DNA from: Betaproteobacteria bacterium GR16-43
GTDB lineage: Bacteria; Pseudomonadota; Gammaproteobacteria; Burkholderiales; Usitatibacteraceae
Length of the DNA: 64,000 bases
Direction: 5' to 3'
Assembly: GCA_001953215.1 (NCBI GenBank)
Contig: CP019169.1
Coordinates: 2,852,001-2,916,000 of the forward strand
Below are positions 1-12,314 of this stretch, piece after piece. Every line of letters begins with the position of its first letter. Within the stretch, counting starts at the first letter, position 1. Below the pieces are notes generated by a model that saw only the letters and a program-made list of their open reading frames with translations, had not been told where the DNA came from and made no database searches. The translations under genes and the position numbers were made by a program.

Positions 1-1202
1 CACGCCGCGCCCGCGATGCCGAGCGAGATCACGAGCCCGCCGGCCACGATGAACGGGCGCGCGGTGCCGTAGAGGTCGCGGGTCCACGCGCTCTTCGCGC
101 GTTCGGGCGCGCCCCAGCCGATCGCCAGGCCGATCACGATCACCACCACGACCGGCAGGAGGTAGAGCGCGATCCTCCGCGGCTCGGTGCGCGCGAGCCA
201 GTCGCCGATCACGAGGGCCAGCATCGGGAAGACGGGCAACAGGTAGGCCGGGAGCTTCGAGCCCGAGGCGCTGAAGAACAGGAAGATGAATCCCGCCCAG
301 AGGAGGGCGAAGCGCCGCCAGGGAAACGAGCGCCGTTCGCGCTCGGCAAGCCAGGATGCCGCGGCCACCGACGGCAGCGTGAACATCCACGGCAGCACGC
401 CGAAGAAGAGGATGGGGACGAAGTACCACGCCGGCTCCACGCGCCGGTGCTGCGTGGTGAGGAAGCGCTCGAAGTGCTCGTGCACGAAGAAGAAGTGCGC
501 GAACTCCGGATTGGCCCGCGAGACCATCACGAACCACGGCGCGGCGATGGCGAGGAAGATCGCGATCCCGCGTCCCCATGCGAGGCGCTTCAGCAGCGTC
601 CAGTCGCGATGCAGGAGGCAGTGGAGAAAGATGGCCGCCGCGGGGAAAACGATCCCGATGAGGCCCTTCGAGAGCACGGCGAGCGCCATGCCGGCCCACG
701 CCACCCCCATCGCGCGGCGCCGCGTCGGCTCGCTCGTGCCATCGGATTGCGCGTAGAGGAAGCCCGCCAGCGCCACGGTGAGCCAGCACGTGAGGCCCAT
801 GTCGAGCGTGACGATCACGCCCAGCGCCATGAAGTACGGGCTGGAGAGCAGCACGCCCGTGGCGAGCAACGCGGTCTCGTTGTTCGTGAGGCGGCGCATC
901 GTGAACCACGTTGCGAAGAGCGTGAGCAGCCCGCAGAACGCCGTGTAGAAGCGCGCGGTGTACTCGTTCTCGCCGAAGAGGCTGAACGAGACCGCGGTCG
1001 CCCAGTACTGCAGCGGCGGCTTCTCGAAGTACTTGAGGCCGTTCAGGCGCGGCGTGATCCAGTCGCCGGAAGCGGCCATCTCGCGCGAAATCTCCGAGTA
1101 GCGGCCCTCGTCGGGATTGGCGAGCGGGCGCTCGAGGGTATCGATGCCGACGACCAGCGCCAGGATCGCGAGCAGGATGAAGAGGCGCCGCCGGCTCGCC
1201 AT
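1..1202 (-). CDS. ArnT/PMT-family membrane glycosyltransferase (C-terminus cut off)
   Basis: About 400 codons are present, reading from an ATG at 1202 to the window edge; the C-terminus lies outside. The N-terminus has a hydrophobic helix (about residues 6-20), then the acidic loop LANPDEGRYSEIS and the run LKYFEKPPLQYW. These are the hallmark of ArnT-like (GT83) enzymes, which move a sugar from a polyprenyl-phosphate carrier to lipid A or another acceptor in the periplasm. The Asp-Glu pair in the loop is the usual catalytic site of this fold. The rest is hydrophobic. The gene starts 4 bases after the Smr gene's stop and so probably shares its transcript. The exact acceptor cannot be told. 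Confidence 0.85.
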   Translation of the reverse strand, partial: MASRRRLFILLAILALVVGIDTLERPLANPDEGRYSEISREMAASGDWITPRLNGLKYFEKPPLQYWATAVSFSLFGENEYTARFYTAFCGLLTLFATWFTMRRLTNNETALLATGVLLSSPYFMALGVIVTLDMGLTCWLTVALAGFLYAQSDGTSEPTRRRAMGVAWAGMALAVLSKGLIGIVFPAAAIFLHCLLHRDWTLLKRLAWGRGIAIFLAIAAPWFVMVSRANPEFAHFFFVHEHFERFLTTQHRRVEPAWYFVPILFFGVLPWMFTLPSVAAASWLAERERRSFPWRRFALLWAGFIFLFFSASGSKLPAYLLPVFPMLALVIGDWLARTEPRRIALYLLPVVVVIVIGLAIGWGAPERAKSAWTRDLYGTARPFIVAGGLVISLGIAGAA

Positions 1203-1206
1203 CGCG

Positions 1207-3499
<2,293 letters not shown>

Positions 3500-3531
3500 G
3501 ACAATCGGGCATTACGCAGGACGATGCATCG

Positions 3532-5811
3532 ATGGCCGATCTCCCGCAGCGCGAATCACCCGCCCAAGCCAACCCCCGGCTGGGCCGCCTCCTTCGCGAG
3601 GCGCTGTGGATCCTCCTGCTGGCCGCCGGCCTGTACCTCGCGCTGGCCCTCATCAGCTACGACAAAGGCGACCCCGGCCCGTTCTATAGCGGCAGCGGCG
3701 CTGCGCTCGCGAATCGCGGTGGTGCCCTCGGCGCGTGGATCGCGGATGCGATGCTCTATCTCTTCGGTCTTTCGGCCTGGTGGTGGGTCGCCCTCGCCGC
3801 GGTCGGGATCCTCCGCCTGTATGGCCGCGTGGAATCGTGGGGACTCGTCGATCGCCGCACGCTGGCCGTGTGCCTGGCGGGCTTCGCGCTCGTGCTGGCC
3901 TCGAGCGCCACGCTGGAATCGCTGCGCCTGCATAGCCTCACAGCCGCACTGCCCGGGTCTCCGGGTGGCGTGCTGGGCGGCGTGCTCGCGCGCTTCGCCA
4001 TGACCGCTTTCGGATTCACGGGCGCCACGCTCGGATTGATCGCCGTGCTGGCCGCGGCCTTCAGCGTCTTCACGGGATTGTCCTGGATCCGCTTCGCCGA
4101 ACGCGTCGGGGCCGGCGTCGAGTGGGCCTTTGCCACGATTCGCTCGCGCATCGAGGCCAAGCGCGACCGCGAAGAGGGCAAGATCGCTGCGCAGGTCCGC
4201 GAAGAGAAAGTGGAAGAGGCGAAGAAGGTTTTCGAGGAGCACGAGCCGATCCGCATCGAGATGCCCGTGCTCGAGATTCCCCGCAGCGAGCGCGTGGTGC
4301 GCGAGAAGCAGAGGCCGCTCTTCGCCGATTTGCCCGACTCGCCCCTGCCGCCGCTGGCGCTGCTGGACGCGCCCGATCCGCACATCGAACGCCCCACGGC
4401 CGAGACGCTCGAGTACACCTCGCGCCTCATCGAAAGGAAGCTCCTCGACTTCAACGTGCAGGTGAAGGTGGTCGCCGCCTATCCGGGCCCGGTCATCACG
4501 CGCTACGAGATCGAGCCCGCGGTGGGCGTGAAGGGATCGCAGGTCGTGAACCTCGCGCGCGACCTGGCGCGTGCGCTGTCGGTCACGGCCATTCGCGTGG
4601 TCGAGACCATCGCCGGCACGTCCTGCATGGGCCTGGAGATCCCGAACCCGAAGCGCGAGATCGTGCGCCTCTCGGAGATCGTGGGCTCGCAGGCCTACGC
4701 CGACATGGGCTCCAAGCTCGCCATCGCGCTCGGCAAGGACATCGCCGGCAAGCCGGTGGTCGCGGACCTCGCGAAGATGCCCCACCTGCTCGTGGCCGGC
4801 ACCACCGGTTCCGGCAAGTCGGTGGCCATCAACGCGATGCTGCTTTCGCTGATGTACAAGGCGACGGCGAAAGAGGTGCGCTTCATCCTGATCGACCCGA
4901 AGATGCTCGAGCTCTCGATGTACGAGGGCATCCCGCACCTGCTGGCGCCGGTGGTCACCGACATGAAGCACGCCGGCGCCGCGTTGAACTGGTGCGTGGT
5001 GGAGATGGACCGGCGCTACAAGCTCATGTCCACCTTCTCGGTGCGCAACCTCGCCAGCTACAACACCAAGGTGCACGAAGGCATCGAGAAGAAGCAGCCG
5101 CTCGTGAACCCGTTCAGCCTCACGCCCGACGATCCCGAGAAGCTCGAGCCGCTGCCCTTGATCGTGGTCGTGATCGACGAACTTGCCGACCTCATGATGG
5201 TCAGTGGAAAGAAGGTGGAGGAACTGATCGCCCGCCTCGCGCAGAAGTCGCGCGCCTCGGGCATCCATCTCATCCTCGCCACCCAGAGGCCTTCCGTGGA
5301 CGTGATCACCGGCTTGATCAAGGCGAACGTGCCGACGCGCATCGCGTTCCAGGTGAGCTCGCGCATCGATTCGCGCACGATCCTCGACCAGCAGGGCGCC
5401 GAGAGCCTGCTGGGACAGGGCGACATGCTCTACCTCCCGCCGGGCACCGGCCTCACGCAGCGCGTGCACGGCGCGTACGTGTCGGACGGAGAGGCCATGA
5501 AGGTGGTCGAGAACGTGAAGAAGCAAGGCGAGGCGCAATACATCGAGGGCATCCTCGACGAGCCGGACCTCGCCGATGCGGCCGGTGGCGGCGATGCACC
5601 CGCGGGCGAAGCCGACCCGCTGTACGACCAGGCCGTGCAGATCGTGCTGCAGAACAAGCGGGCCTCGATCTCGCTCGTGCAGCGGCACCTGCGCATCGGC
5701 TACAACCGCGCGGCCCGCCTGATCGAGGACATGGAGCGCGCCGGCATGGTGTCGTCGATGGCCTCCAACGGCAACCGCGAGATCCTCGTTCCCACGCGCG
5801 TGGAGAAGTGA
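3532..5811 (+). CDS. ftsK: DNA translocase FtsK
   Basis: 759 residues. About four hydrophobic helices in the first 190 residues anchor it at the division septum. A charged linker follows (about 190-330), then the RecA-like motor with Walker A GTTGSGKS at 423-430 and Walker [13 protein letters not shown]. The C-terminal winged-helix gamma domain ([24 protein letters not shown]), which reads KOPS sites, is intact. It pumps chromosome dimers toward XerCD at dif during cell division. The linker is short compared with the E. coli protein, typical of betaproteobacteria. The start ATG is the first in frame, 32 bases after the regulator gene. The stop overlaps the lolA start. Confidence 0.96.
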   Translation: MADLPQRESPAQANPRLGRLLREALWILLLAAGLYLALALISYDKGDPGPFYSGSGAALANRGGALGAWIADAMLYLFGLSAWWWVALAAVGILRLYGRVESWGLVDRRTLAVCLAGFALVLASSATLESLRLHSLTAALPGSPGGVLGGVLARFAMTAFGFTGATLGLIAVLAAAFSVFTGLSWIRFAERVGAGVEWAFATIRSRIEAKRDREEGKIAAQVREEKVEEAKKVFEEHEPIRIEMPVLEIPRSERVVREKQRPLFADLPDSPLPPLALLDAPDPHIERPTAETLEYTSRLIERKLLDFNVQVKVVAAYPGPVITRYEIEPAVGVKGSQVVNLARDLARALSVTAIRVVETIAGTSCMGLEIPNPKREIVRLSEIVGSQAYADMGSKLAIALGKDIAGKPVVADLAKMPHLLVAGTTGSGKSVAINAMLLSLMYKATAKEVRFILIDPKMLELSMYEGIPHLLAPVVTDMKHAGAALNWCVVEMDRRYKLMSTFSVRNLASYNTKVHEGIEKKQPLVNPFSLTPDDPEKLEPLPLIVVVIDELADLMMVSGKKVEELIARLAQKSRASGIHLILATQRPSVDVITGLIKANVPTRIAFQVSSRIDSRTILDQQGAESLLGQGDMLYLPPGTGLTQRVHGAYVSDGEAMKVVENVKKQGEAQYIEGILDEPDLADAAGGGDAPAGEADPLYDQAVQIVLQNKRASISLVQRHLRIGYNRAARLIEDMERAGMVSSMASNGNREILVPTRVEK

Positions 5812-6428
5812 CCCTGAAGAATTTCCTCCTGGCGGCGGTGCTCGCCGCGTCTCCCGCCGCGTTCGCCAACGCACTCGACGATTTCCTCGCGTTCAATGCG
5901 CAGGCGAAGACCGCCACGGCTCATTTCGAGCAGCAGGTGTTCGACCAGCGCGGCAAGGTCGTCGACCGTTCCTCGGGCACATTCGCTTTCGCGCGACCGG
6001 GAAAATTCCGCTGGGTCTACGAGAAGCCGGTGAAGCAGGCCCTCGTGGGCGACGGTGCGAAGCTCTGGATCCACGACGCGGACCTGAACCAGGTCACGGT
6101 GAAGCGCATCGACAAGGCGATGTCGGCTACGCCCGCCGCGCTGCTCGCCGGCAAGGACGACATCACGAAGGTCTTCCTGCTCACCGACGCAGGAGAGAAG
6201 GACGGGCTGGGCTGGGTCGTCGCCACGCCGAAGGAGAAGGACACCGGCTTCGAGAGCGTGCGGATCGGCATGAAGGGCAAGACGCTCGCCGCGATGGAGC
6301 TCTCCGATTCGCTCGGCGGACGCACCAGCCTCGTGTTCTCGGACCTGAAGCCCAACGCCGCGCTGCCGCCCAACACCTTCACGTTCACGCCGCCCAAGGG
6401 CGCCGACGTGATGGACGAAACCAAGTAG
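5808..6428 (+). CDS. lolA: Outer-membrane lipoprotein carrier protein LolA
   Basis: 206 residues with a Sec signal (about residues 1-20, ending AFA). The mature part matches the LolA fold: [20 protein letters not shown], then the FRWVYEKP strand, and C-terminal [13 protein letters not shown]. LolA accepts lipoproteins from LolCDE in the inner membrane and carries them through the periplasm to LolB. The GTG start lies inside the ftsK stop (GTGA), so it is translationally coupled. The ftsK-lolA-rarA order is common in proteobacteria; here rarA is displaced by about 5.9 kb of mostly minus-strand genes. Confidence 0.93.
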   Translation: MTLKNFLLAAVLAASPAAFANALDDFLAFNAQAKTATAHFEQQVFDQRGKVVDRSSGTFAFARPGKFRWVYEKPVKQALVGDGAKLWIHDADLNQVTVKRIDKAMSATPAALLAGKDDITKVFLLTDAGEKDGLGWVVATPKEKDTGFESVRIGMKGKTLAAMELSDSLGGRTSLVFSDLKPNAALPPNTFTFTPPKGADVMDETK

Positions 6429-6431
6429 AAA

Positions 6432-6483
6432 AAATCGGGGTCAGGGTAGAAATATCTAGATATTTCTACCCTGACCCCGATTT
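6432..6483. repeat. 52-bp perfect palindrome, copy 1 of a dispersed repeat
   Basis: Two 24-base arms (each with the core GGGGTCAGGGTAGAAAT) flank a 4-base centre CTAG, giving a perfect palindrome. The same arm occurs three more times at 13634-13714. It lies between convergent lolA and the pseudouridine synthase and supplies the last codons and stop of the latter. It could act as a two-way terminator. The form resembles REP elements spread by Y1-type transposases, but no transposase gene is in the window. Confidence 0.9.
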
Positions 6484-7380
6484 GGTTTGGAGGCGTTCGA
6501 GCATTGCCTGGAAGTCGGCCGGGGGCTCGCGCTGGAAAAGGACGTGCTTGCCGGTTCGGGGATGCAGGAATCCGAGCGTCTGCGCGTGGAGCATCGGACG
6601 CGGCGACTCGATCTTCGCGCCGGTGTAGTCGCGGATGTACACGCGTTCGCCGGCCAGCGGATGCCCCAGTTCCGACAGGTGGATGCGAATCTGGTGCTGG
6701 CGTCCGGTTTCCAGGCGGCATTCGACCAGCGTGGCACCCTTGAGCGAAGCCAGCGGCGAGAGGACCGTGATCGCGCGTCGTGCGATGGCCGGAGGATCGC
6801 CCGTCGCACGCTTGTAGTGGCCGTACGAGCCCCGCAAGCCGTCGCCTCGATCGGGAATCAGGTAGGTCTCGACCCGCGCGGCGGCGACGGTGCCGTGGGC
6901 GATGGCCTGGTAGACGCGATCGACCTCGTGGTCCCGGAACTGCGCCGCGAGCGCGCGCTGGGCCGTCGCGGTTCGCGCAAACGCCATCGGGCCGCTCGTG
7001 TCCTTGTCGAGGCGGTGGACGACGGCCAGCGCGGTGTCCTCGGCGCCCATCCGCCGCAGCAGCGTTCGCGCGTGGACGCCGAGCGTGTCCTTGTTGCCCG
7101 GCACGTCGGGAACGCTCAGCATTCCGGCCGGCTTGTCGACGATCACCACGTCCCGGTCGAAGAAGAGGATCGCTTCGCGGGAAAGCGGCCCGGCGGGTTG
7201 CTTCGGCCCCTGCAGGTCGACCACGACCACCGCGCCCTCGGGAACGCGCTCGGCCGGATCGAGGCAGCGCTTGCCGTCGACCGTGACACGCCCGTCCGTG
7301 CAGAGCTTCCGGGCCCGGGACCAGGAGAGGTGGGTCTGCTCGCGAACGACGGCTGCGACGGTGGGCGGAGTCGACTGCAT
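6466..7380 (-). CDS. RluA-family 23S rRNA/tRNA pseudouridine synthase
   Basis: 304 residues. An S4-like RNA-binding region (about 15-60) precedes the catalytic domain, which carries the motif HRLDKDTSG with catalytic Asp125 and later GRQHQIRIHLSELGHPL. It isomerises uridine to pseudouridine in structured RNA. Similarity is to the RluA/RluC/RluD group; the target uridine cannot be assigned, and a separate RluD is encoded at 61345. The C-terminus is unusual: the last residues (KSGSG) and the stop codon are read from the palindromic repeat, so the original end has been replaced or extended. Confidence 0.88.
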   Translation of the reverse strand: MQSTPPTVAAVVREQTHLSWSRARKLCTDGRVTVDGKRCLDPAERVPEGAVVVVDLQGPKQPAGPLSREAILFFDRDVVIVDKPAGMLSVPDVPGNKDTLGVHARTLLRRMGAEDTALAVVHRLDKDTSGPMAFARTATAQRALAAQFRDHEVDRVYQAIAHGTVAAARVETYLIPDRGDGLRGSYGHYKRATGDPPAIARRAITVLSPLASLKGATLVECRLETGRQHQIRIHLSELGHPLAGERVYIRDYTGAKIESPRPMLHAQTLGFLHPRTGKHVLFQREPPADFQAMLERLQTKSGSG

Positions 7381-7408
7381 ACCGGTCGCATGTTACGCAA
7401 ACCGCGGT

Positions 7409-8653
7409 TCAGGTATTGATCGACCCCGTCGAATGGGAAGCGTAGACGACCTCCGACCGTGCAACCCGCCGCTTTGCCACGGGATCCGTTCGCCTCCAGT
7501 ACGTCTGCGCGGCCGCGACGCCGCTCCCGGCCTCCACGGGAATCCCGACGTCGGCCATCGCCATCTCCACGCCGCCCAACGCGCCCAGCAGCATCAGCTC
7601 GTTGAGATCGCCAAGGTGCCCGATGCGGAAGAGCTTGCCGGCCATCTTGCTCAATCCCGCGCCGAGCGCCAGGTTGTAGCGCCGGAAGGCCACGTCGATC
7701 ACGTGAGCGCCGTTGATGCCCTGCGGCACCATCACCGCGGTGACCGTGTTCGAGTACCAGCGCGGATCGCGGCAACAGGTCACGAGCCCCCACGCATCGA
7801 CCGCCTCGCGCACGCCTTCGGCCAGCCGCGCGTGTCGTGCATAGACCTGGTCGAGTCCTTCCTCGTTCAGCAGGTCGAGCGAGGCGCGCAAGCCGTAGAG
7901 CAGCGGCAGCGCCGGCGTGTACGGGAAGTAGCCATCGCCGTTCGCGCGGCGCATGTCGGCGAAGTCGAAGAAGACGCGCGTGCACTTGGCCGTCTTCGTG
8001 GCTTCGATGGCCTTCGGGCTTGCGCAGACGATCCCCAGGCCCGCGGGCAACATGAGCCCCTTCTGCGAGCCGGCGACGGCGAGGTCCACGCCCCAGTCGG
8101 TCATGTGGAACTCGATGCTGCCGAGCGAGCTCACCGCGTCCACGTAGAGCAGGGCGGGGTGCTTGGCCGCATCCATCGCACGGCGCACGGCGGCGAGGTC
8201 GCTGGTGACGCCCGTGGCCGTCTCGTTGTGCACGATCATCACGCCCTTGATCCTGTGGCCCTTGTCGGCGCGCAGCGCTTCCTCGATGCGCGACTCCGGA
8301 GCGCCTTCGCCCCATTCGGTCTCGAGCACCTCCACGTCGAGGCCGAGCCTTTGCATCATGTCGATCCACAGGTGGCTGAACTGCCCGAAGCGCGGGGCGA
8401 GCACCTTGTCGCCCGGCGAGAGCGTGTTGCAGAGCGCCGCTTCCCAGGCGCCGGTGCCCGTCGAGGGAAAGATGAACGCCTCGCCGTTGCGGCAGCCGTA
8501 GATCTTCAGCAGGTCGGGAAAGAGCCCGCGCGTGAGTTCGGGGAAGCGCGAGGAGCGGTGGTCCTCCATCGCGATCACCATCGAGCGCATCACGCGGTCC
8601 GGGACGTTGGTGGGCCCGGGAACGAACAGGAAATGCCGGCCGGCCATTCTCAT
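7409..8653 (-). CDS. Serine-glyoxylate aminotransferase (class V)
   Basis: 414 residues of the class V PLP aminotransferase fold. It begins [14 protein letters not shown], the family signature, with the PLP lysine Lys198 in SQKGLML. Closest in pattern to serine-glyoxylate or alanine-glyoxylate transaminases, which make hydroxypyruvate and glycine from serine and glyoxylate. Its start overlaps the glyA stop by 4 bases (ATGA), with GGAGG just upstream. Pairing with serine hydroxymethyltransferase points to the serine-cycle or photorespiratory glycine/serine exchange. No other serine-cycle genes (hydroxypyruvate reductase, glycerate kinase, malyl-CoA lyase) lie nearby, so a full cycle is not shown. 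Confidence 0.88.
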   Translation of the reverse strand: MRMAGRHFLFVPGPTNVPDRVMRSMVIAMEDHRSSRFPELTRGLFPDLLKIYGCRNGEAFIFPSTGTGAWEAALCNTLSPGDKVLAPRFGQFSHLWIDMMQRLGLDVEVLETEWGEGAPESRIEEALRADKGHRIKGVMIVHNETATGVTSDLAAVRRAMDAAKHPALLYVDAVSSLGSIEFHMTDWGVDLAVAGSQKGLMLPAGLGIVCASPKAIEATKTAKCTRVFFDFADMRRANGDGYFPYTPALPLLYGLRASLDLLNEEGLDQVYARHARLAEGVREAVDAWGLVTCCRDPRWYSNTVTAVMVPQGINGAHVIDVAFRRYNLALGAGLSKMAGKLFRIGHLGDLNELMLLGALGGVEMAMADVGIPVEAGSGVAAAQTYWRRTDPVAKRRVARSEVVYASHSTGSINT

Positions 8654-9933
8654 ACCGCCTCCGTGGTTTCGAGCGCGCGGCGCTTCATCGCGCGATAGAC
8701 GGGGAACGCGTCGCAGATCTCGCGCACCTGCTTCTGCACGCGCACCAGCCGCAGGTCGTCGCCGCGAGCCACGAGCGCGTCGGCCACGAGTCCGGCCACC
8801 ACGCGCGCCTCGACCACGCCCAGCCCGCGCGTGGTGAGCGCGGCGCTCCCGATGCGGATGCCGCTGGTGACCATGGGCTTCTCGGGATCGTTGGGGATCG
8901 CGTTCTTGTTCACCGTGATCTGGGCACGGCCCAGCGCGGTTTCGGCGTCCTTGCCGGTGACGGCGAGCGGCCGCAGGTCCACGAGGAACATGTGGCAGTC
9001 CGTGCCGCCCGAGACGATGCGCAGCCCGCGCGAGGCGAGCACCTCGGCCATCGCGCGTGCGTTGGCGAGTACCTGGACCTGGTCGTTGTGGAATCCGGCC
9101 GTGCCCGCTTCGTGGAAGGCGGCGGCCTTGCCGGCGATCACGTGCATCAGCGGCCCGCCCTGCAGGCTCGGGAAGACGCTCGAGTTGATGGCTTTCTCAT
9201 GCTCGACGCCCGAGAGCACGAATCCTCCGCGCGGCCCGCGCAGCGTCTTGTGCGTGGTGCTGGTCACGAAGTCGGCGACCGGCACCGGGTTGGGATACAG
9301 GCCCGCGGCGATGAGCCCGGCGTAGTGGGCCATGTCCACCATCAGTTTCGCGCCGACTTCGGTGGCGATCTCGCGGAAGCGCGACCAGTCGATGACGCGC
9401 GAGTACGCCGAGGCGCCCGCGACGATCATCCGCGGGCGATGCTCGCGGGCGAGGTCGCGTACCTGGTCGAAGTCGATGCGCTCGTTCGCGTCGAGTCCAT
9501 AGGCGGCGGCGCGGAACACCTTCCCCGAAAGGTTCACCGCGGCGCCGTGCGTGAGGTGGCCGCCGTGCGCGAGCGACATGCCGAGGATCGCGTCTCCCGG
9601 CTTCAGCGCGGCGAAATACACGGCTTGATTCGCCTGCGAGCCCGAATGCGGCTGCACGTTCGCGTAGCCCGCGCCGAAGAGGCGCTTCACGCGCTCGATC
9701 GCGAGGCGCTCCACGTCGTCCACGTGTTCGCAGCCGCCGTAGTAGCGCTTGCCGGGATAGCCCTCCGCGTACTTGTTGGTGAGGACCGAACCGGTCGCAC
9801 GCAGCACGGCGGGCGAGCAGTAGTTCTCGGAGGCGATCAGTTCCAGGTGCTGCTCCTGGCGCACGGCCTCGGCATCGATGGCGCCCCAGAGTTCCGGGTC
9901 GCTCGTCGCGGGATGGGTATTCGAATCGAACAT
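8650..9933 (-). CDS. glyA: Serine hydroxymethyltransferase
   Basis: 427 residues, the usual length. SHMT converts serine and tetrahydrofolate to glycine and methylene-tetrahydrofolate in the cytoplasm. The PLP lysine is Lys229 in [14 protein letters not shown]; the N-terminal [11 protein letters not shown] and [11 protein letters not shown] match the folate and substrate loops. The start ATG follows a GGAGACC run. It is probably co-transcribed with the downstream aminotransferase (4-base overlap) and with the reductase gene 16 bases upstream. Confidence 0.96.
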   Translation of the reverse strand: MFDSNTHPATSDPELWGAIDAEAVRQEQHLELIASENYCSPAVLRATGSVLTNKYAEGYPGKRYYGGCEHVDDVERLAIERVKRLFGAGYANVQPHSGSQANQAVYFAALKPGDAILGMSLAHGGHLTHGAAVNLSGKVFRAAAYGLDANERIDFDQVRDLAREHRPRMIVAGASAYSRVIDWSRFREIATEVGAKLMVDMAHYAGLIAAGLYPNPVPVADFVTSTTHKTLRGPRGGFVLSGVEHEKAINSSVFPSLQGGPLMHVIAGKAAAFHEAGTAGFHNDQVQVLANARAMAEVLASRGLRIVSGGTDCHMFLVDLRPLAVTGKDAETALGRAQITVNKNAIPNDPEKPMVTSGIRIGSAALTTRGLGVVEARVVAGLVADALVARGDDLRLVRVQKQVREICDAFPVYRAMKRRALETTEAV

Positions 9934-9949
9934 GGGTCTCCTCGGATTC

Positions 9950-10924
9950 TTATTGGCGGACTGTGGCTTCGAGCAATCGGGTGCAGGCGTAGACGGCGCG
10001 GATGTTGGGAACGTCGGAACCGGTGAGGCGGGCGAGCTCGATCACCGAGCCCAGCAGCGGATCGAGCTCGGTGGGCCGCCCGGCTTCGATGTCCTGCAGC
10101 ATCGAGGTCTTGTGGCCCCGCACCTTCGAGGCGCCTTCGATGCGCCGTTCGATCGGCACGCGGAAGGAGATGCCCAGCCGGCCCGCGACGAGGGCGGCCT
10201 CGGTCATCATCGCGGCGGCGAGTTCGCGCGTGAGCGGCTCGGCGCAGATGCGGTCGAGGGTCGCGCGGGTCAGGGCGGAAAGCGGGTTGAACGTGAGGTT
10301 GCCCCAGAGCTTCAGCCAGATCTCGGAGCGGATGTCGGTCAGCACCGGCGCCTTGAGTCCGCCGTCCTGGAACGCCCGCGAGATCGCCTCGACGCGCGGG
10401 GTGACGGTGCCGTCCAGCTCGCCCAGCGGGAGGCGCTCGCCTTCGACGTGGCGGATCACGCCGGGCGACGCGATCTCGCTCGCGGGATAGACCACGCAAC
10501 CGACGATGCGCTCCGCGGGAATGGCCGCGGCGAGCGCGCCCGACGGATCCACCGAGGCGAGGCTGAGGCCTTCGTGCTCGCCGCCGTGGCGCTGGAAGTA
10601 CCACCAGGGCACGCCGTTCTGCATCGGCACGACGACCGTGCCGTCGTGGAAGAGGTTGGGGAGGTCCGCGGCCATGGGGCCGAGCTGCATGGCCTTCAGG
10701 GTGAGCAGGACCACGTCCGCGGGCCCGGCTTCGGAGACGTGGCCATGCGCGGCCACGCGATGCGTGTGGCGCGTTCCATCGGCTTCGAGGACGGTGATGC
10801 CATCGCGCTTCAGCGCGGCGAGGTGCGGGCCCCTCGCGACGAGCGCAACCTCATGGCCCGCGCCGGCCAGGCGCGCAGCCACGAACCCGCCGATGGCTCC
10901 GGCGCCGACGATGCAGAATTTCAT
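9950..10924 (-). CDS. 2-dehydropantoate 2-reductase family protein
   Basis: 324 residues. An N-terminal Rossmann fold begins [21 protein letters not shown], the NADP-binding motif of the ApbA/PanE family. The C-terminal helical domain contains [18 protein letters not shown], matching the family's substrate-site region, and a late Glu/Arg pair. It may make pantoate for coenzyme A, but paralogues of this family act on other 2-oxo acids and it sits beside glycine/serine genes rather than panBC. It is upstream of glyA with a 16-base gap, on the same strand. Confidence 0.8.
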   Translation of the reverse strand: MKFCIVGAGAIGGFVAARLAGAGHEVALVARGPHLAALKRDGITVLEADGTRHTHRVAAHGHVSEAGPADVVLLTLKAMQLGPMAADLPNLFHDGTVVVPMQNGVPWWYFQRHGGEHEGLSLASVDPSGALAAAIPAERIVGCVVYPASEIASPGVIRHVEGERLPLGELDGTVTPRVEAISRAFQDGGLKAPVLTDIRSEIWLKLWGNLTFNPLSALTRATLDRICAEPLTRELAAAMMTEAALVAGRLGISFRVPIERRIEGASKVRGHKTSMLQDIEAGRPTELDPLLGSVIELARLTGSDVPNIRAVYACTRLLEATVRQ

Positions 10925-10954
10925 GGTCGGCGCGGTCGGCGGGCTTTCCGGGGA

Positions 10955-11221
10955 TCAGGCCGGCTTGAACTGTTCGATCGACAGCGGCGCGGAAGCCTTG
11001 CGCGACTTCGCGGCCAGCACCAGCGAGACCAGGGCGTCGAGGTCGTAGGACTCGAGCAGGTGCGGGCGCTCCTTGCGGATGAAGGCTCGGATCACGTCCG
11101 CGTCGTCGGTGGCGCCCTTGGCGGCGTGGGCAAGTCCTTCGCGGGCCCCGTAGAGCAGGCCCAGGGTCGAGAGCGCTTCGGCGAGGCCGTGCGCGTCGAC
11201 TGCGGGAGCGGTGTTGGTCAT
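10955..11221 (-). CDS. Small protein of unknown function
   Basis: 88 residues from an ATG preceded by a good ribosome site (GGAGGAAG, about 6 bases away); a longer in-frame form from 11269 has no such site. The protein is soluble, Ala/Leu-rich and probably helical, with no signal peptide or Cys. I do not recognise a family. It heads the minus-strand block that runs into the PanE-like gene and glyA and is divergent from a LysR-type gene 122 bases away, so it is a candidate target of that regulator. Confidence 0.6.
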   Translation of the reverse strand: MTNTAPAVDAHGLAEALSTLGLLYGAREGLAHAAKGATDDADVIRAFIRKERPHLLESYDLDALVSLVLAAKSRKASAPLSIEQFKPA

Positions 11222-11300
11222 GTCGGTCTTCCTCCGTTGCACGGCCTCACCGGACCGCGACGAACCCATGCTAGCTCCGGGGCAGCCTTAGGCATAGTTA

Positions 11301-11325
11301 AACTTACTTTGCTTTTAGGTAAGTT
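11301..11325. promoter_or_regulatory. Candidate LysR operator
   Basis: A perfect inverted repeat AACTTAC-N11-GTAAGTT sits in the divergent gap between the 88-residue gene and the LysR-type gene. It contains the T-N11-A spacing typical of LysR-type binding sites. The surrounding 50 bases are much more AT-rich than the rest of the window. Confidence 0.55.
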
Positions 11326-11342
11326 ATTGCTAATGTAATCGC

Positions 11343-12305
11343 ATGCGTTCCGCCACCTTGCGCCAGCTGCGGGTGTTCGCCTCCGCCGCGGCCCACCTCT
11401 CCTTCGCCCGCGCCGCGGCGGAGCTGCACCTCACCGCGCCGGCCGTCTCGCTGCAGGTCGCGGAGCTCGAGCGCCACGCCGGCACGCCCCTGTTCGAACG
11501 GCTCGGCCGGCGCGTCTACCTCACCCCCGCGGGCGAGACCATGCGCCGCGCCACCACGGCCATCCTCGACCAGTTGCGCGGCCTCGAGGACGACCTCGCC
11601 GCCCATCGCGGCGTGGAGGGCGGCACGCTCAACGTGGGCGTCATCAGCGCGGGGGATTATTTCTTTCCCACGCTGCTGAACGCGTTCTGCGCCAACCACG
11701 AAGGCGTGAACGTCGCGCTGTCGGTCTGCAACCGCGACGAGTTGTTGCGCCGCCTCGACCGGAACCTGGTGGACCTCGGGATCATGAGCCTGCCCCCGGC
11801 CGACGGCGATTTCCGCGCGAGCGAATTCGCGACCAATCCCCACGTGATCATCGCCCCGCCGGGCCATCCGCTCGCGGCCTCGCGCCGCATCCCGATGTCC
11901 TCGCTCGGGCGCGAGCCGTTCATCGCGAGGGAGCAGGGCTCGCTCACGCGCGGCGTGATGGACGAGGTCCTCAAGCGCGCGCGCATCCGGCCGCGCATCG
12001 TGATCGAGGCGGCCAGCAACGAGACGTTGAAGCAGGCGGTGTCCGCGGGCTTCGGCGTGGCGTTCATGTCGGCCCACGCGATCGCGCTGGAAGTCGAGGC
12101 GAAGCGCCTCGTGGTGCTGGACGTGGTCGACTTCCCCATCCGCCGGCGCTGGTACTGCGTGCATCGGCGGGGCAAGCGGCTGCCCCCCGTCGCCTCGGCC
12201 TTCGAGCAGTTCCTGCGCGAGGGCGGCGACGAGGCCATCCTGCGGCTGGTGCCCGCGTCGATGAAACGCTTCTGGCGCGTCGGGAAAGGGGCCGGCACGG
12301 CCTAG
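11343..12305 (+). CDS. LysR-family transcription regulator
   Basis: 320 residues. The N-terminal winged helix-turn-helix (about 1-60) has LRQLRVFASAAAHLSFARAA and LTAPAVSLQVAELE, and the effector-binding periplasmic-protein-like domain follows (about 90-300). The N-terminal pattern and the QVAELE helix resemble CbbR-like members, but there is no carbon-fixation gene here. It is divergent from the block that ends in glyA and the aminotransferase, with an inverted repeat in the gap, so control of that block is a reasonable guess. The downstream rarA gene begins 9 bases after its stop. Confidence 0.9.
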   Translation: MRSATLRQLRVFASAAAHLSFARAAAELHLTAPAVSLQVAELERHAGTPLFERLGRRVYLTPAGETMRRATTAILDQLRGLEDDLAAHRGVEGGTLNVGVISAGDYFFPTLLNAFCANHEGVNVALSVCNRDELLRRLDRNLVDLGIMSLPPADGDFRASEFATNPHVIIAPPGHPLAASRRIPMSSLGREPFIAREQGSLTRGVMDEVLKRARIRPRIVIEAASNETLKQAVSAGFGVAFMSAHAIALEVEAKRLVVLDVVDFPIRRRWYCVHRRGKRLPPVASAFEQFLREGGDEAILRLVPASMKRFWRVGKGAGTA

Positions 12306-12314
12306 AATAGCGGG

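Noticed and set aside
3556-5874. 772-codon open frame on the minus strand across ftsK and lolA
   Set aside because: It is antisense to ftsK, which has full motifs. The product is Arg/His/Gly-rich low-complexity sequence, as expected from a GC-rich third position bias.
7409-9933. A complete serine cycle for C1 assimilation
   Set aside because: Only the aminotransferase and glyA are present; hydroxypyruvate reductase, glycerate kinase and malyl-CoA lyase are not seen.
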